This document shows, piece by piece, positions 36,296 to 47,856 of a stretch of DNA of 64,000 bases. Location of the stretch: the NCBI GenBank assembly GCA_033439265.1, contig JAVTVX010000024.1:868001-932000 (forward strand), given 5' to 3'. Within the stretch, counting starts at the first letter, position 1. Each line of letters opens with the position of its first letter. The stretch comes from Dillenia suffruticosa (Eukaryota; Streptophyta; Magnoliopsida; Dilleniales; Dilleniaceae). The position numbers were made by a program, and so were the translations under genes. Below the pieces are notes generated by a model. That model saw nothing but the letters and a program-made list of their open reading frames with translations, was not told the DNA's origin and ran no database searches.

Positions 36296-39200
36296 ATGTA
36301 CGGATCGAACGGACTTCAAGACGAGCAGAGAAGAAGTACAAGCTTTATTACGACAACACTCCAAATCTTCCAAAAAAGTACATTCTTCCTCTTCCTTCCG
36401 ACCCACCAAATCTCTCTGAATTTTCATGGATTCAAATCTCATTCTTGGGTTTTATTCTGGCAGGGAAAACAGCCCAGAAAGGTTGACCTGTCGGATGTCC
36501 TTGATTTCAATTCAATTTTGGAGTCTTTCAATCAGGCCGGTGAAACCCCTTCTGGGATTTTCCCGCTTCAATGTGATATTGGCCTTCCTGTTTTCTGCTT
36601 GAAAAATCGTCCGGGTTAGCAATTATATCTGCTTTCTCTCTCTCTCTCTCTCTCTCTCTATTCGGTTAGCATGAATATTTGATATTCAACTTAGGTGAAA
36701 CAATAGCCCAAAAGGGAAAACTTTGCTAGCTTTTACTTACCGACAGTCTTATGTCTTACATTGCACGAACAATTCTAGAAATAAATGTGTCCACATTGTT
36801 AAGTTCATGTCATGTCATTCTCTGTGCCCGTATCCCGCGTCTCATGTCCTGTGTCGTGTCAGTATCGATAAATAACTTATATTGCGCAGATACTTCTACA
36901 AACAAGTTTATCCACGGTGTTTAAAGTCCATTTCATGTCACTCTCTATGCTCGTGTCTCGTTTGTGTCTGTATCTGTGCCACATTATTGGTAAATGCATT
37001 AGGTGAGGCTATGTGACATGATTGTGTGACTTATTTAGAGAATCGGGAAAAAGGATGCTGTTATCTTATTCTTAAAATCTTTCTAAGTTTGAAGCTTTGT
37101 TATTTGGCTGTGTGCAGGATTTTATTTCATTCCTGGAGCATTGAGTATTGAAGAGCAATGCAGATGAATAAGGGAAACCTTGATTAACTTTCCACAGCCT
37201 CCTAATTGATCAAATCACAATGCCATTTATTGTCCCTTAAGTAACTTATTTCTTGCTGCCAAAGCAGAGAGAGTTCTAGTTGAAAAGGAAACTGCAGCTG
37301 CCAATGAAAATTCTGATAGTAATAATGATATCAAGGATGAGATTAAATGGGAATTCACTGAGGAGCCAGTCACATCCTTAGGAGGAGATTCATACAAGCT
37401 TGTTCCAGCCTTTACCCACTCTGGAAAGTGCGGAGTACCCTAGGTCTGCAATTTGACTCGTCTAAGGATAGCTGTAATGTGAAACCATCTCTAATTTTGA
37501 CATAGATAGTATGAATTTTTATTTTTATTTATTTATTTATTTATTTTTGTAAATTATGTTTGAAATCTACAGTGCACCTTTTGGAATGCATAGTTTTGTT
37601 CTGTAACCCTGGTTCAGAAAATTGTGTGATTATGTAACTTCTTCAAATTGTCACAACTATGCTGGAAAGTTTATGTAGCAACAGTCTATTAGAGGAATTT
37701 ATTTTTAGTAGAAAAATAATCTTTTTGGGCATTGTCTCCCTGTTTATGTGTTTCTTTCAATCATGCATCACTTCTCCTACATTGGTCATGGATGCGTTTC
37801 TAAAATAGAACATGGAATTGAAGGGTTTCTAAATGACAAATGAATATGGATGCTGTTCAGTTTTATCGGATTCCCTGTACTTGTAGTTATTGTCAAGAAT
37901 GCAAAGGTTTGTGCTGGAGGAACATGTTTCAACTAGAAATGTAGCAATGCTGATTAACAATTTCCTAGCTGCAATTTGCATCAAAGTACTTGAACTCTTG
38001 CTGTTTGGGGCCAATTCTGAGGCCTGTTAAGGCCATGCATTTTGTTGGCCATTGTGGAAGCCATAGGTGTTCCCGTTTGCCCATTTCTGTTTAGATAGTA
38101 CACTCAAAAAATTTATATGATAGTTGTTGAGCAAACTTTTTATAGATTCTTTTTCATGGTGCAGCGGAATTACAATGTTTCTCTTCCACACAACAAGATT
38201 CCTGATGCACTTGGCCAACTTGCTCAAGGAATGGCATCGCCTGCAATGCCGGTGGGAGAAAAATTCCAGCCTGAAGCTGCAACAGTAAACTTCTTTGGCT
38301 TAGGTATTCAATCAATGTTTAAAGGTAGTAGTTACAATTTACTGATTACTTGGCATGCACTACTATGGTGTGCATGGAATTGATGTAATGTCATTAAGTT
38401 TTTGTCTTCTCATTTCAGGTGATACACTTGCTGACACCGCAACGACATGGAAGCTGATTGGAGTAAGCCTCTAGTAACCAAATTAACCCCCCCTCGAGGG
38501 GGCATTTTCATATTTGATTGATAAATAATCAAATCTTCGTCATAACTACGGTTTTCTTCTCACAGTTTGGGATGCAAAGCTATTTTTCTCTTGGGGCAAA
38601 TGTCTAGGCAGGATCCCCCATTGGCCAAGCTCCTCAGAAGCCGTGATGTTGTGCTTATGGCTGGAGAAGCAAGAGATTATTTTCATGGTAAGTCTGAAGC
38701 TTCCTAGCTATTCTAATTTCTGTATATAGTTTGAATGTTTGTGAAGTTTATAATACTATATTGGATCAGTAGAAGTTCTAACCTTGATCATGGTGATGAT
38801 CTTATGCTGGATGTCGGGCCGTATTAGAGGAAAGCAGGCTGTAGTTTCAATTAGTTTGGAGTTCCTGAAGATGTTTAGCATCAACAATGATGTAATCAAG
38901 GCAAAAGCAGTGCTGTAGTAAAAAATTTAAATGCTAATGGATTCTAAATGATAGAACCATGAAAGAAAATTTGAAACACAAAAATCAGGGACTAGGGTGG
39001 AGAATTTGGTCATATTGAATCTGTTAACATGCCTGGTGGTGCTTGATGACTCAGCTGGCAAAGTATCTTAGTTGAGAAAAAATGAATCCATTATCTCCTT
39101 TTGAACGGTCAAGGGTTAGGGATTGGGGGTCCCCAATCCCCTTTATGCGCATAGAGGATTGCTGAGAATTCTTTAATCAATTTCTGGGAACATGACTCTT

Positions 39201-39678
39201 TCAAGCTGTTGTCTGAAGAATATATTTGTTGAACTTATGGAAGGTTAGGATTGATCCCCCTTCGGCATGGTTAAGTGTAATGGAAAGGGGACACTTAGCC
39301 CAGTTCACATAAAGGTTATGGAACTAGAAAATAAGTATACAAAGTTTTTGTCTGTTTTAAGCAACAAGAGTATATTTGCTGCTTTTATTTAAAAATCAAA
39401 CACCAGCAGAGGGGAATGCCGATTTGACGAATAGCTGGTATACAGAAATCTGTGTAGTTCATTTGTACACTGGTTGAAACTTGTAAACCTTGCTGTGTAC
39501 TCATTTTCACTTTGCTCAGTAATGGTGCTTGCTATTTTCACATTTTGTAGGGGTGCCTTGGATATTCACAGATGAACAAAATGCAGAAATTTCTCCTCTT
39601 GATCTGCAGTTTTCAAGGGAAGTTGATCATTGTTTCTTGGAGTACATCAGAATTTTGCCGAGTATACTTCTCTCTTAG
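36296..39678 (+). pseudogene. ALKBH1: ALKBH1 (AlkB-type dioxygenase) pseudogene with introns
   Basis: Exon-like blocks in genomic order: 36296-36377, 36465-36614, 37118-37466, 38165-38303, 38419-~38474, 38566-38687 and 39551-39678. They resemble plant ALKBH1 (At1g11780 type), an Fe(II)/2-oxoglutarate demethylase of nucleic acids: EKKYKLYYDNTPNLPKK, VDLSDVLDFNSILESFN, GFYFIPGALSIEEQCR, NYNVSLPHNKIPDALGQLA and VVLMAGEARDYFHG. Lesions: frameshift near 36310; two TGA stops in the third block (near 37166 and 37207); a frame change and lost Trp near 37430; a destroyed donor (GA at 37467-37468); a 1-base loss near 38431 by the iron-binding HxD. Even with that frame the motif would read HRN, lacking its Asp. 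Introns are kept, so it is a duplicated gene that decayed, not a retrocopy. Confidence 0.85.
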
Positions 39679-39679
39679 T

Positions 39680-40735
39680 GTTGTTATTTAGGTGAGATGT
39701 CTTGGCATTGAATGTTCATATTTTTTGAAAATTCGGTCTGAACATCATGTCATCTTTTTCATACATAATTTAGACCTATTCTTTAGCTTTGCCTATCCAT
39801 AGTCTTCCACTAATTTTTGTCTTCACTTTTGCAGAAACCCTTATTTCTAAGCATAAACTTGGCTGCAATATTTTTGGACTAATCCTCAGAACTAAAAGAC
39901 GGTTCAGGATGCTTGACTGCAAGCTGAATGATCATAACTTGTCTACTTTCAAACTTGTTTGGAGAAGCCTGCACAAGCATTGGCACCAGAAAAAAAAAAA
40001 TCTGTCAGAAAGGTCAGAGATGAACTCTCCTACTTTAGCATCTTCCAGTTGACGAGCACTATGGTAAGCATATGCTGGAAGGGTGATAAATGTGCAAGCA
40101 ATTAGACAAGCTCTCTGTTTCAAATCAACGATTCCTTTCAGTTTTGTTTCGTTATGATCTCTGATTAACTGGAGGAGAAAAGTGGTGATTTACCACGGAG
40201 AGACATCATCTTCAATGCTGAACTCACATCTGAAAATTTTGGGTGAATCAAATTGAAATGGTCACGATCTTTGTGTACAATAATAAGGTAGCCCTTTCTG
40301 GGTTAACTTAAAAAAAATGAAGTATACTTGGTTTTATACTCGACTGACTCATGTTTGTTAACTTTCTACTACCATGACAAATTAAGGGTCACAAATTTGG
40401 AAAGAATTGGAGAAACCATTGGCATGAAGAGGAGAATAGAGAATGAAAAAGTAGGGAAGAACATCAAAAACGTAAAAATTTAAATATGCAATAATTGGAT
40501 TCATTGATATTTCATATACAATCATTATTCAATTGAATGGAATTGATTGATTGCCGAGAAATCAAAGGTTGCATGCTTGTTCAAAGAAGCAAACGATTAC
40601 TTGGAATTCTTTCCAAGACATCACCATCAAATCCTGCCATGTCATCATCATTTTTCTAGATGACTTGGGCTTATGTCAATAATAATGTTGCAGAAGTGGA
40701 CTTGGGAGATCCGTCCCATACCCGCATTTTCCGGG
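39680..40735. other. Intergenic; no gene seen
   Basis: No recognised coding sequence. The frame at 39789-40052 overlaps another on the opposite strand and matches nothing known to me. Confidence 0.45.
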
Positions 40736-41180
40736 TCTCAATGATGGTGGGTGTCAAACTCTTTTGGCTCATGGAACACAATTTACATCATAAAAGCATT
40801 GGGGGAACACAGGAAATGGTCGGTGTCAAAGCTCTTTTGGTTCATGGAACACAATTTACAACCTAAAAGCATTGGGGGAAGGGTTCATGGAGCCCAATTT
40901 ACTTCCTAAAAGCATTGGGGAAAATAGGAAAAGCGAGAAAAACTGGGTAGAAAGAAAAAAGAAGAGAGAGTGTGGAGAGTGATATTTGAACCCACATCTT
41001 TTGAGAAAACCGTGTAGAAATAAAAAAGCTCTTTTGGTTCAGGGAACACAATTTACATCTAAAAGCATTGGTGAAAACAGGAAAAGCGAGAAAAACTGGG
41101 TAGAAAGAAAAAAGAAGAAAGTGTGAGGAGTGATATATGAACCCACACCCTTTCGACAAAAAGAGTGCAGAAATTAAAAT
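40736..41180. repeat. Tandem array containing tRNA-Leu 3' fragments
   Basis: Units share ggaacacaatttac and aaaagcattgg(g/t)g(g/a)aa. Two longer units add aggaaaagcgagaaaaactg, an A/G-rich run and a decayed copy of the tRNA 3' half: gtggagagtgatatttgaac at ~40974 and gtgaggagtgatatatgaac at ~41122. The real tRNA follows at 41190. The unit is ~145-150 bp in the long form. Confidence 0.75.
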
Positions 41181-41189
41181 GGAAGAGAT

Positions 41190-41196
41190 GTGGAGA

Positions 41197-41229
<33 letters not shown>

Positions 41230-41269
41230 ACCTTAATCTGGCGCCTTAGACCAACTCGGCCATCTCCAC
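41190..41269 (-). tRNA. tRNA-Leu (anticodon AAG)
   Basis: 80 nt with a perfect 7-bp acceptor stem (GTGGAGA / TCTCCAC), A-box TGGCCGAGTTGG, anticodon stem CCAGA/TCTGG with loop TTAAGGT (anticodon AAG, reading CUU), a class II long variable arm (TCCGAAAGGGC region) and B-box GGTTCAAATCC. No intron. TGTCAA directly before the gene is a plant CAA transcription-start motif, and TTTT ~10 bases after it (41176-41179 on the plus strand as AAAA) is a Pol III terminator. Confidence 0.95.
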
Positions 41270-41279
41270 TTGACAGCTT

Positions 41280-42066
41280 AGGAAATTGTAATATTGAATT
41301 ATGTCAAATTTTCAAAGATTAAGAATCAACTGGGTATGAAAAATTAAATAAGTAAAATTAATTTGCTCAACTTATATTGTAGTTATTATTTTGGTTCACT
41401 GGTCTCCAAATAAGAGATTTCATATGGGAAATGAAATATGTATAAGAGAGAGCAAGCAAAATTATGGAAGTAATCCCAATGCATTAATATTGTGAAGTTC
41501 ATGATTTAATATCATACAATATGCAATAATGTAATTATTAAGGAATGAGACTGGTACTACATAAATAGTATTATGTTGATAATAGAGAATTGATAGTTCA
41601 AAAATGTATGCAATTCAGTGCATCCTCAACTTTATATTAGACACCCGAAAAGGCTGGAGCATGAGGCCGTCTCTGAAGGGTTTTTTGTGGTGAACTGAGA
41701 GGTTCATCTTTATTAGCATAGTTGAGCTTGGGGCTCTGTGGCATGTGCTAAGGATATGAAAGTTATGGAAATCCCAGAGAGTTTGAGGTAGAAAAGGATT
41801 CAATGGTCGTGCATGGGCTGAATCTTAGAGCCTTCATTTAACTTCGAGTCTATTTTGCTTTTTTGATTGGACTTTACCCCTCTTAGAAACCATTTATATA
41901 ATGACATTAGACCCATACCCTTTTTTATTAAAAAAAATTTAAACCACTGTATTGTAATGATATTAAATTTCCTTTTTTTCCAAAAAATAAAAAATAAAAA
42001 TCCTATTTCCGAGCTCCTTTTGAACATGCTATCAAGACATAACTACTAATGAAAGACCCAATGACT

Positions 42067-42097
<31 letters not shown>

Positions 42098-42680
42098 TTG
42101 AGAAGGGATAGAAATATCTTCTCCATCTACGTATCAGTAATCCTTGCTATCGTCGTCCATTTCCCCGCCTCAGTCACTCAAACTGGCAGGAAACCCCGGC
42201 CAAATTAATTAACTTGCAATCTTACTGATCATTCATCACTTCACTGGTAGATGCCCGTCGTCAATCCTCATCCGCTTGATTAAAGCAAGTCAACGAAGTC
42301 AAAGACCAGGATTTGCATCTTACCTTAACGCAATATATGGACGCGCCACGGAGAGAAAAATCCCATGTAGTCGAATCTGGGAGAAATCCAGCACCACAAG
42401 TAAAATCCGCACAAACAAATGGACGTGGAGGAAAAAAAAAACAACAAAGGTTTTTGTTTTATAGTATTAGAGATGCAAGAAAAGCAAAAAGCAAATTGCG
42501 GTTATAAAAAAATAAATAAAAAAAAAAGAAATTATTATATAAACCAAATGAATTATAAATTAAATATTAGTTAATAAATTACTTTAATTATTTAAATAAT
42601 TAAAATATGCAAAAGATTACTTGACTAATAACTCACAAAATTCTCCTTAACTCGAATTTTATGCCATTTTTTTCTCCTCC
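41280..42680. other. Intergenic; poly-A tract, no gene seen
   Basis: There is a ~27-base A tract at ~42072-42098 and AT-rich DNA near 42500-42600. The frames at 42276-42507 have no recognisable protein. Confidence 0.45.
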
Positions 42681-42863
42681 GATCAAATTTGACCATAAAA
42701 CATCTCGGCAAAACTCCAAAGTATCAAAAGCCACCAGTGACCGAACAAACGCGTCAACGTGTGCAATTCTATTACCACTTCTCTTCCTCTCTCTTACAAA
42801 ATTTCACACGCACGCCCAAAAAAAAAAAATTAAATAAGAAAATTCTAACCCAATCACCTCTGT

Positions 42864-42900
42864 TTCTCTCTCTTTTCTCTCTCTTTTCTCTCTCTCTCAC
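42864..42900 (+). repeat. CT-rich leader tract of the DnaJ-type gene
   Basis: tctctctctcttttctctct-type pyrimidine tract ~60-90 bp before the ATG at 42954, likely within the 5' UTR. Confidence 0.6.
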
Positions 42901-42953
42901 TTGTTTTATTCAATCTGATTGGGTGTTTGTGTGGGAACTGCATACAATTCGAC

Positions 42954-43247
42954 ATGGGTCCGGTCGTGATTGCACAATTGGCGACAGGCCTGAGCGTATT
43001 GGCCGGAGCGGTTTTGGTTAAATCGGTTATGGACCAGAAGCCGATGGCCGGTCCATTTCCCAGATGCCCAAGCTGCAACGGAACCGGTCGGGTCAGTTGC
43101 ATCTGCTCTCGCTGGTCAGATGGGGATGTTGGTTGTCGGACTTGTTCCGGGTCTGGTCGGATGGCGTGTAGCAGCTGCGGTGGGACAGGAACCGGTCGGC
43201 CCATTCCGGTTCAGATCTCGGCTCGTCGTCCGAACCGTCCTTCTTGA
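42954..43247 (+). CDS. Small DnaJ-type cysteine-rich (zinc finger) protein
   Basis: Single exon, 97 residues. The start is taken at MGPVVIAQLATGLSVLAG; the upstream in-frame Met at 42927 would add nine unlikely residues. Residues ~3-25 are hydrophobic, a likely membrane or targeting segment. The rest carries four Cys pairs of the DnaJ central domain: C38xxC41, C49xC51, C61xxC64 and C72xxC75, with the Gly repeats CNGTGRVSC and CSGSGRMAC. It has no J domain. Plant proteins of this class (BSD2, LQY1 relatives) act as thiol/zinc chaperones, mostly in plastids. This subgroup is conserved but its role is not known to me, so chloroplast placement is inference. Confidence 0.85.
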   Translation: MGPVVIAQLATGLSVLAGAVLVKSVMDQKPMAGPFPRCPSCNGTGRVSCICSRWSDGDVGCRTCSGSGRMACSSCGGTGTGRPIPVQISARRPNRPS

Positions 43248-43249
43248 GC

Positions 43250-46110
43250 CGGGTTCTATGTTCTGTAATGGCGGTGTCTCCTCACCCCTCTCTCTCTATA
43301 ATTTTCTGTTTATGTATACTTTTAGCTTTGTTGAAAATTAGAAATGTAATATTTGGTACCAATTAATATACATTAGAGAGAGAGAGAGAGAGAGACAGAG
43401 GAGACATATTGATAGGCTGTAATTGACATTAATGGAAGATCAAATTTTTATTAAAAAAGAATGAAAATTTTCAATTATTCGTATCATAGAAAATTGTCTT
43501 TCTGTAACATATGAATGGGCAATTCTTTCAATTTTTCCTTTTCTGGGAAACTTCGGAAGATTCTGATATGCTATGATGATGGTTGTGTGACCCAGATAAT
43601 GAACTTAGTTTAATTGCTCCTCATGACTAAAGGTCAGTTTTAGCGGCATTTCTGGATGTACCAATTGGTATGTGCTTTTGTGTGCTAAATGCTAATCGGG
43701 AAGGCTTTCAGAGTTGTGTTTATGAGATGCAAATTTCAAGTTGCATGCTTAACATCCTGGAAAGCATTACAATTAGTATATTTGATTCAATTGGTAGAAA
43801 CTGCATGGGCTTTAAACCAGAACCGGAGCGAAATCAGAAATTTATACGAAAGAAGTATAATATGTATTTAGATTTATAATTTAGGAAAGGGAAATTATAA
43901 TTTATGGAAGGGTAAATTTTTTAAAATTACATTTATTAAAACTTTTTTTTCCTTAAATTTTTGGGGTGCAACTCCACCGGCCTCTCCCTTCGCCCCTGGG
44001 GTTAGGCATCACCATTGAAATTCTTCACATTTTTCTTTCTGATGGGTATTTGCCGTAGTAGCTAATGTTGGTCCCTGACTCATTCAATCACCATTCAAAT
44101 CCTTTGCGTTACAATTTATCCCTTGATGAAGATTATGTGGATCAAGTTTACCATTTGGCAAAATTTCTTGTTTGATGATTTACGGGTATCTGTGGTGTCA
44201 TCGTTGTGTTTGTGTGGAAGAGTTCTCAGGTTATTTAGCCGGATGCAATTCTACTCTTTATGGTTAAATTCAATGCAGATAAGTTTGAATCATAAGTTTT
44301 GTTCTCTGCCATGTCCGAACTTTCATGTTTGAGCACAATGATGCTTCGTATACGGTAGAGCTGATATGGTTATTTTGGCTAACTAGAAAGGAGAAGATGG
44401 ATATGCCAAGCTCCGGTGATATTCAATCCTCTTTAATTCTGCCTTCATTTTTTTTCCTGTCATGGAGCTTATATGAGCAAAATGTGGTGGGTTAACTTTA
44501 TTGTGGTTTGTGCTTTTGGATTCTCTTGATGTCAAGATCTGCAATACTTTAGTAGTAAAAGGAGATTGATGCTTGTTATAAATACTTCTTGGTCTTCGAC
44601 CTCAGTGGGATGTATCTATCTCTTAACTCAGAAATGGAACAGGTTTGTAACAAGCTTAGGTAGCTTTAACAATGATCTCTTGGGACATATGACTGCTGTG
44701 CTTCAACTAATCTGGTTCTTGCTGCGTGTGATTGTGATCTGATGACAATACTTGGGCACATCTGAAAACAAGGAAAAAGACAAAACGAAAACCTTTTGAC
44801 AACTGGAATTCAAACCAGTTTTATTGGTCAAGTATGCGCCATATTTCATACTGATCTATGGGGCACACACTTTGAGAGGTTGTCATGGCAACCATTTGCT
44901 CTAAGTTGAAAGTTAGGAGTTTTGGTTAATGTAGATTATCTTAATGATAAGATTAAAGTAAATTGTCTCATTACGAAATGTATATTTAAACCATAACCCC
45001 AGTAGTAAACTGAAGTTTGCCAGGCATTGGTTCTTAGTCTATGATCAGATATTTCTAAGTGAGTTTAAGCCACCCCTCCAGCAGCCTCTGGTTAGTATTT
45101 CATCTTATATCATGTTATACCGCAAGCCAATGAAAGTCTTTTATGAGGCAACATTGATGGTAAATCATTCTCTTGGCTTCTAACGTTATACTAGCAAACT
45201 GCAATTATGTGAACTTTGGCAGCAGTTTAATAAGCCTGCAGTTGCATGTATTTGCTCAGCCATGTCTTTGACATAAGCGCTTCTGAACTTTGCACTACCA
45301 TTATACTTCTAACCCTTTTTTCTATCAGTATGGCTTCATTCTGATACATCCATGTTCACATTTGTGTACAAGCTTCATAGTCCTCTTAACATACCCAGGT
45401 TGCTTTTTTTGGTCAGCTTGTTTGCAAATTTGCCAATCAAGCTCGAGAAACTTGAAAGATGGATACCGGATGATATGCTGCTTCAGTTAAAACTACGCAA
45501 TTTTGTCTCAGTGTTGCTTCTCTTATTTAGAGTAGCATTCGGGTTTGGTGAGAATTACATTTCACAGTTTATTCAACGACTTTTGTCCTTCCACTTATTC
45601 ATGCCCTAGAGTGCATTCTGTAGTATATACTGGAAAAGGGGGCGAGGTTTTGGGAGAAAGGAAGGGACCCGACAACGGAGTAATGATAGTTCGTTGCTGT
45701 CTTCTTGATCCCTTCAATCCATCGCCACCTTAAAGGGGTATCTCCCTTTCCTTTTCCTCCTGTAACCAAACTGAATAGCAAGAGAAAGTATGTCTCTAGT
45801 TTTTTGATTGCCTAAATAGATGCTCATAATTGCCTTTGTCATAGGGTTGTGGGGTGGCTGGATATCTCGCCACTTCACGAACACCTAGTTTACAAACAGA
45901 TAGGTACTATCGACAAGTTTCATTACTACCAGGCATCAAAACATTAGAAAGACTTTGTACAATGCGTTAAATTCTATAGAGGACATTAACAGAAGGCATC
46001 AAAAGTCTAATGATACACAATCTCATGGAAAACCAAAGGACCTTTGGAAAATTCTTCCACGCGAAATATGTTCATCAATGTTTGTCATAGGCCACAACAA
46101 ATGTTCTCTG
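43250..46110. other. Intergenic between DnaJ-type gene and LHCA2; no gene seen
   Basis: Contains the 3' UTR of the DnaJ-type gene (with a GA microsatellite at ~43375-43395). The rest is unassigned. Frames at 43670, 44123 and 45290-45733 are short, overlap one another and match no family I recognise. Confidence 0.45.
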
Positions 46111-46120
46111 TTTGATTACC

Positions 46121-47305
46121 TCACTTTGGGGTGAAAGCCTGCAATAAGACCATGAAGTATTAGCAGTTTGTTTATAATAAAACATGTTAGTATCTATGCA
46201 GTGTTTGTGAGTATTTGGATAAGCCGCACTTACAGCAAAAATGGTTGCATGACCAGGATCGGCGAGGTGAGCAAAGAGGTTGTCAATGGGGCCTGTGCCA
46301 GTATAGATATGTTGGAACCAGGCACCCATGACTGCCAACATGGCCAATCTTCCATTCTTGATCTCCTTTGTCCTCAACTCCTTGAGCTTTTCTGGAGAGC
46401 CAGTGCCCCAACCAAGTGGGTCAAACCAGAGGCCACCGGGGTAACCAACATCAGTACCAGTAAGCTTGTTGTTTGGGAAGATGGGGTCAGTATTGACACA
46501 GCCAGGCTTGAGTATGTCCGCCCAACGTCTGCCTTCAGCCCAACCAATGAAAATGAGCTCAACAATGAAGAGGGTTGTTGTGTCTGTGAAGTACTCTAGC
46601 TCTCCAGCTGAATACCATGAAGGGGTATTGAGAATTCCAAGTTTGGTTAGGAGTTCTGGGATGAAAATACCAGCAGCACCCAACATTGCCCATCTGCAGT
46701 GCACGAGCTCTGCTTGCACATTCCATCTCAAACTCTCCGGATCAGATCCTGTTCATAAATAAATCATATGCATGTCAAAAATCATGATCATAGTGGCATA
46801 TGTACTTATACTACTAAATTTTTAGGGCATGGTATACAGATTTAAAAATTTTCCACCCTAATGGCTATTTTTTAAGGTAGGAATAAAGTTTTCTTGTGAG
46901 ATAATTTTTAGTTCCTCAGACACCGACTTACCGAGGCCAAAGGGGTCGAAGCCAAAGTCTCCAGGGAGGCTGCCATCAAGCCATGGTGGAGGAGTGCTGC
47001 CCGGGAACCAAAGAGGTCTATCAGGGTCAGCTGCAAAGGTGCAAAGTGCAGCCGATCGCTTAGCAACTAGTGCTGTATACTTTGAAACTCTTAGCTTCTT
47101 TGCTCCTCCAAGAAAAGGAGTTTTTGTCACCCCAGCAACTGATCCTGTCTTCTGAGAACTGTAATTTAAGGTAATGATATTTTTATTTGATCTTACATTG
47201 TCATGATCAGACATATAGATTTACTAATAATGTACTTGTTTTGAAAACTTGCCTGGGAGAGATGTTAACAGCTGCAATAGCAGGGGAGGCACAGACAGAT
47301 GCCAT
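46121..47305 (-). CDS. LHCA2: Photosystem I chlorophyll a/b-binding protein LHCA2
   Basis: Four exons: 47253-47305, 46932-47158, 46234-46748 and 46121-46138, giving 270 residues. The transit peptide is [18 protein letters not shown] onward; mature sequence follows near [20 protein letters not shown]. Helix 1 has [14 protein letters not shown] (His, not Asn, as a chlorophyll ligand, as in Lhca2 rather than Lhca3/4). The middle helix has [16 protein letters not shown]. Helix 3 has [20 protein letters not shown]. The end is [15 protein letters not shown], the last six codons lying in an 18-nt exon. It binds PSI as part of the outer antenna. Intron 1 has GC, not GT, at its donor (AG-GCAAGT); introns 2 and 3 are GT-AG. 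LHCA6 is excluded by the helix and C-terminal residues. Confidence 0.95.
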
Positions 47306-47419
47306 GTTCTCAGCGGATGTTTCCTTAGAAAATTGCCTTAATGGGGTGTCTTGAATTGGTGATATCAATTACGAAGTCTAGAAGATATGGGGAAAAACTT
47401 GGTCATGCATGTTACATGG

Positions 47420-47478
47420 CTTATCTTAAAGAGGATAGGAGATTTAGTCACCGATTGGCTGGCATGTTGCCACGTGGC
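47420..47478 (-). promoter_or_regulatory. G-box and I-box upstream of LHCA2
   Basis: A perfect palindromic G-box, GCCACGTGGC (47469-47478), lies ~165 bp upstream of the LHCA2 ATG. An I-box, GATAAG on the minus strand (47420-47425), is ~115 bp upstream. The pair is typical of light-responsive promoters of photosynthetic genes. Function is inferred from motif and position. Confidence 0.65.
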
Positions 47479-47764
47479 ATGCAGAATCTACCAATGAATC
47501 TCTTCAACCATGAGTTGTTATGCTTACATAGATTTGATGAAGTGCTGGTGGATGATACTTTGCAACCTCATGTGGTTGTATCTTTTTCATGCATATGTGA
47601 ATGATTTATGAGCCTGTGGTGGGGGTAAAAGCGTCAATTTGTTTTTAATGGATTTCTCTTTCCCCCTCCCCAGAATGTCAATTTTGCCCCTAGGTCTTCA
47701 ATTCAAGAAAGGGCTCCCAAACTATTATAGCTTCTTCTTTAATGGTGGAAATCTCATCAATTAC

Positions 47765-47856
47765 CCTTCAGATGTGCACCAGCAGCACACAGAATTATGA
47801 CCCCGAATTGCCTTCAGATGTGCACCAGCAGCACACAGAATTATGACCCCGAATTG
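47765..47856 (+). repeat. Perfect 46-bp tandem duplication
   Basis: Two back-to-back identical copies of ccttcagatgtgcaccagca ... gaccccgaattg (47765-47810 and 47811-47856). ~460-550 bp upstream of LHCA2. The lack of any difference suggests a recent duplication. Confidence 0.9.

Noticed and set aside
39000-39110. Possible tRNA-derived SINE head (ctcagctggcaaagtatc) in the ALKBH1 pseudogene intron
   Set aside because: Only an A-box-like string is seen; no B-box, tail or target duplication was found.
43120-43341. Frame overlapping the DnaJ-type gene in another phase
   Set aside because: Shadow of the real gene, which has the Cys-Gly repeats in the other frame.
46168-46762. Long plus-strand frames opposite LHCA2
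   Set aside because: Antisense shadows of the conserved LHCA2 exon.
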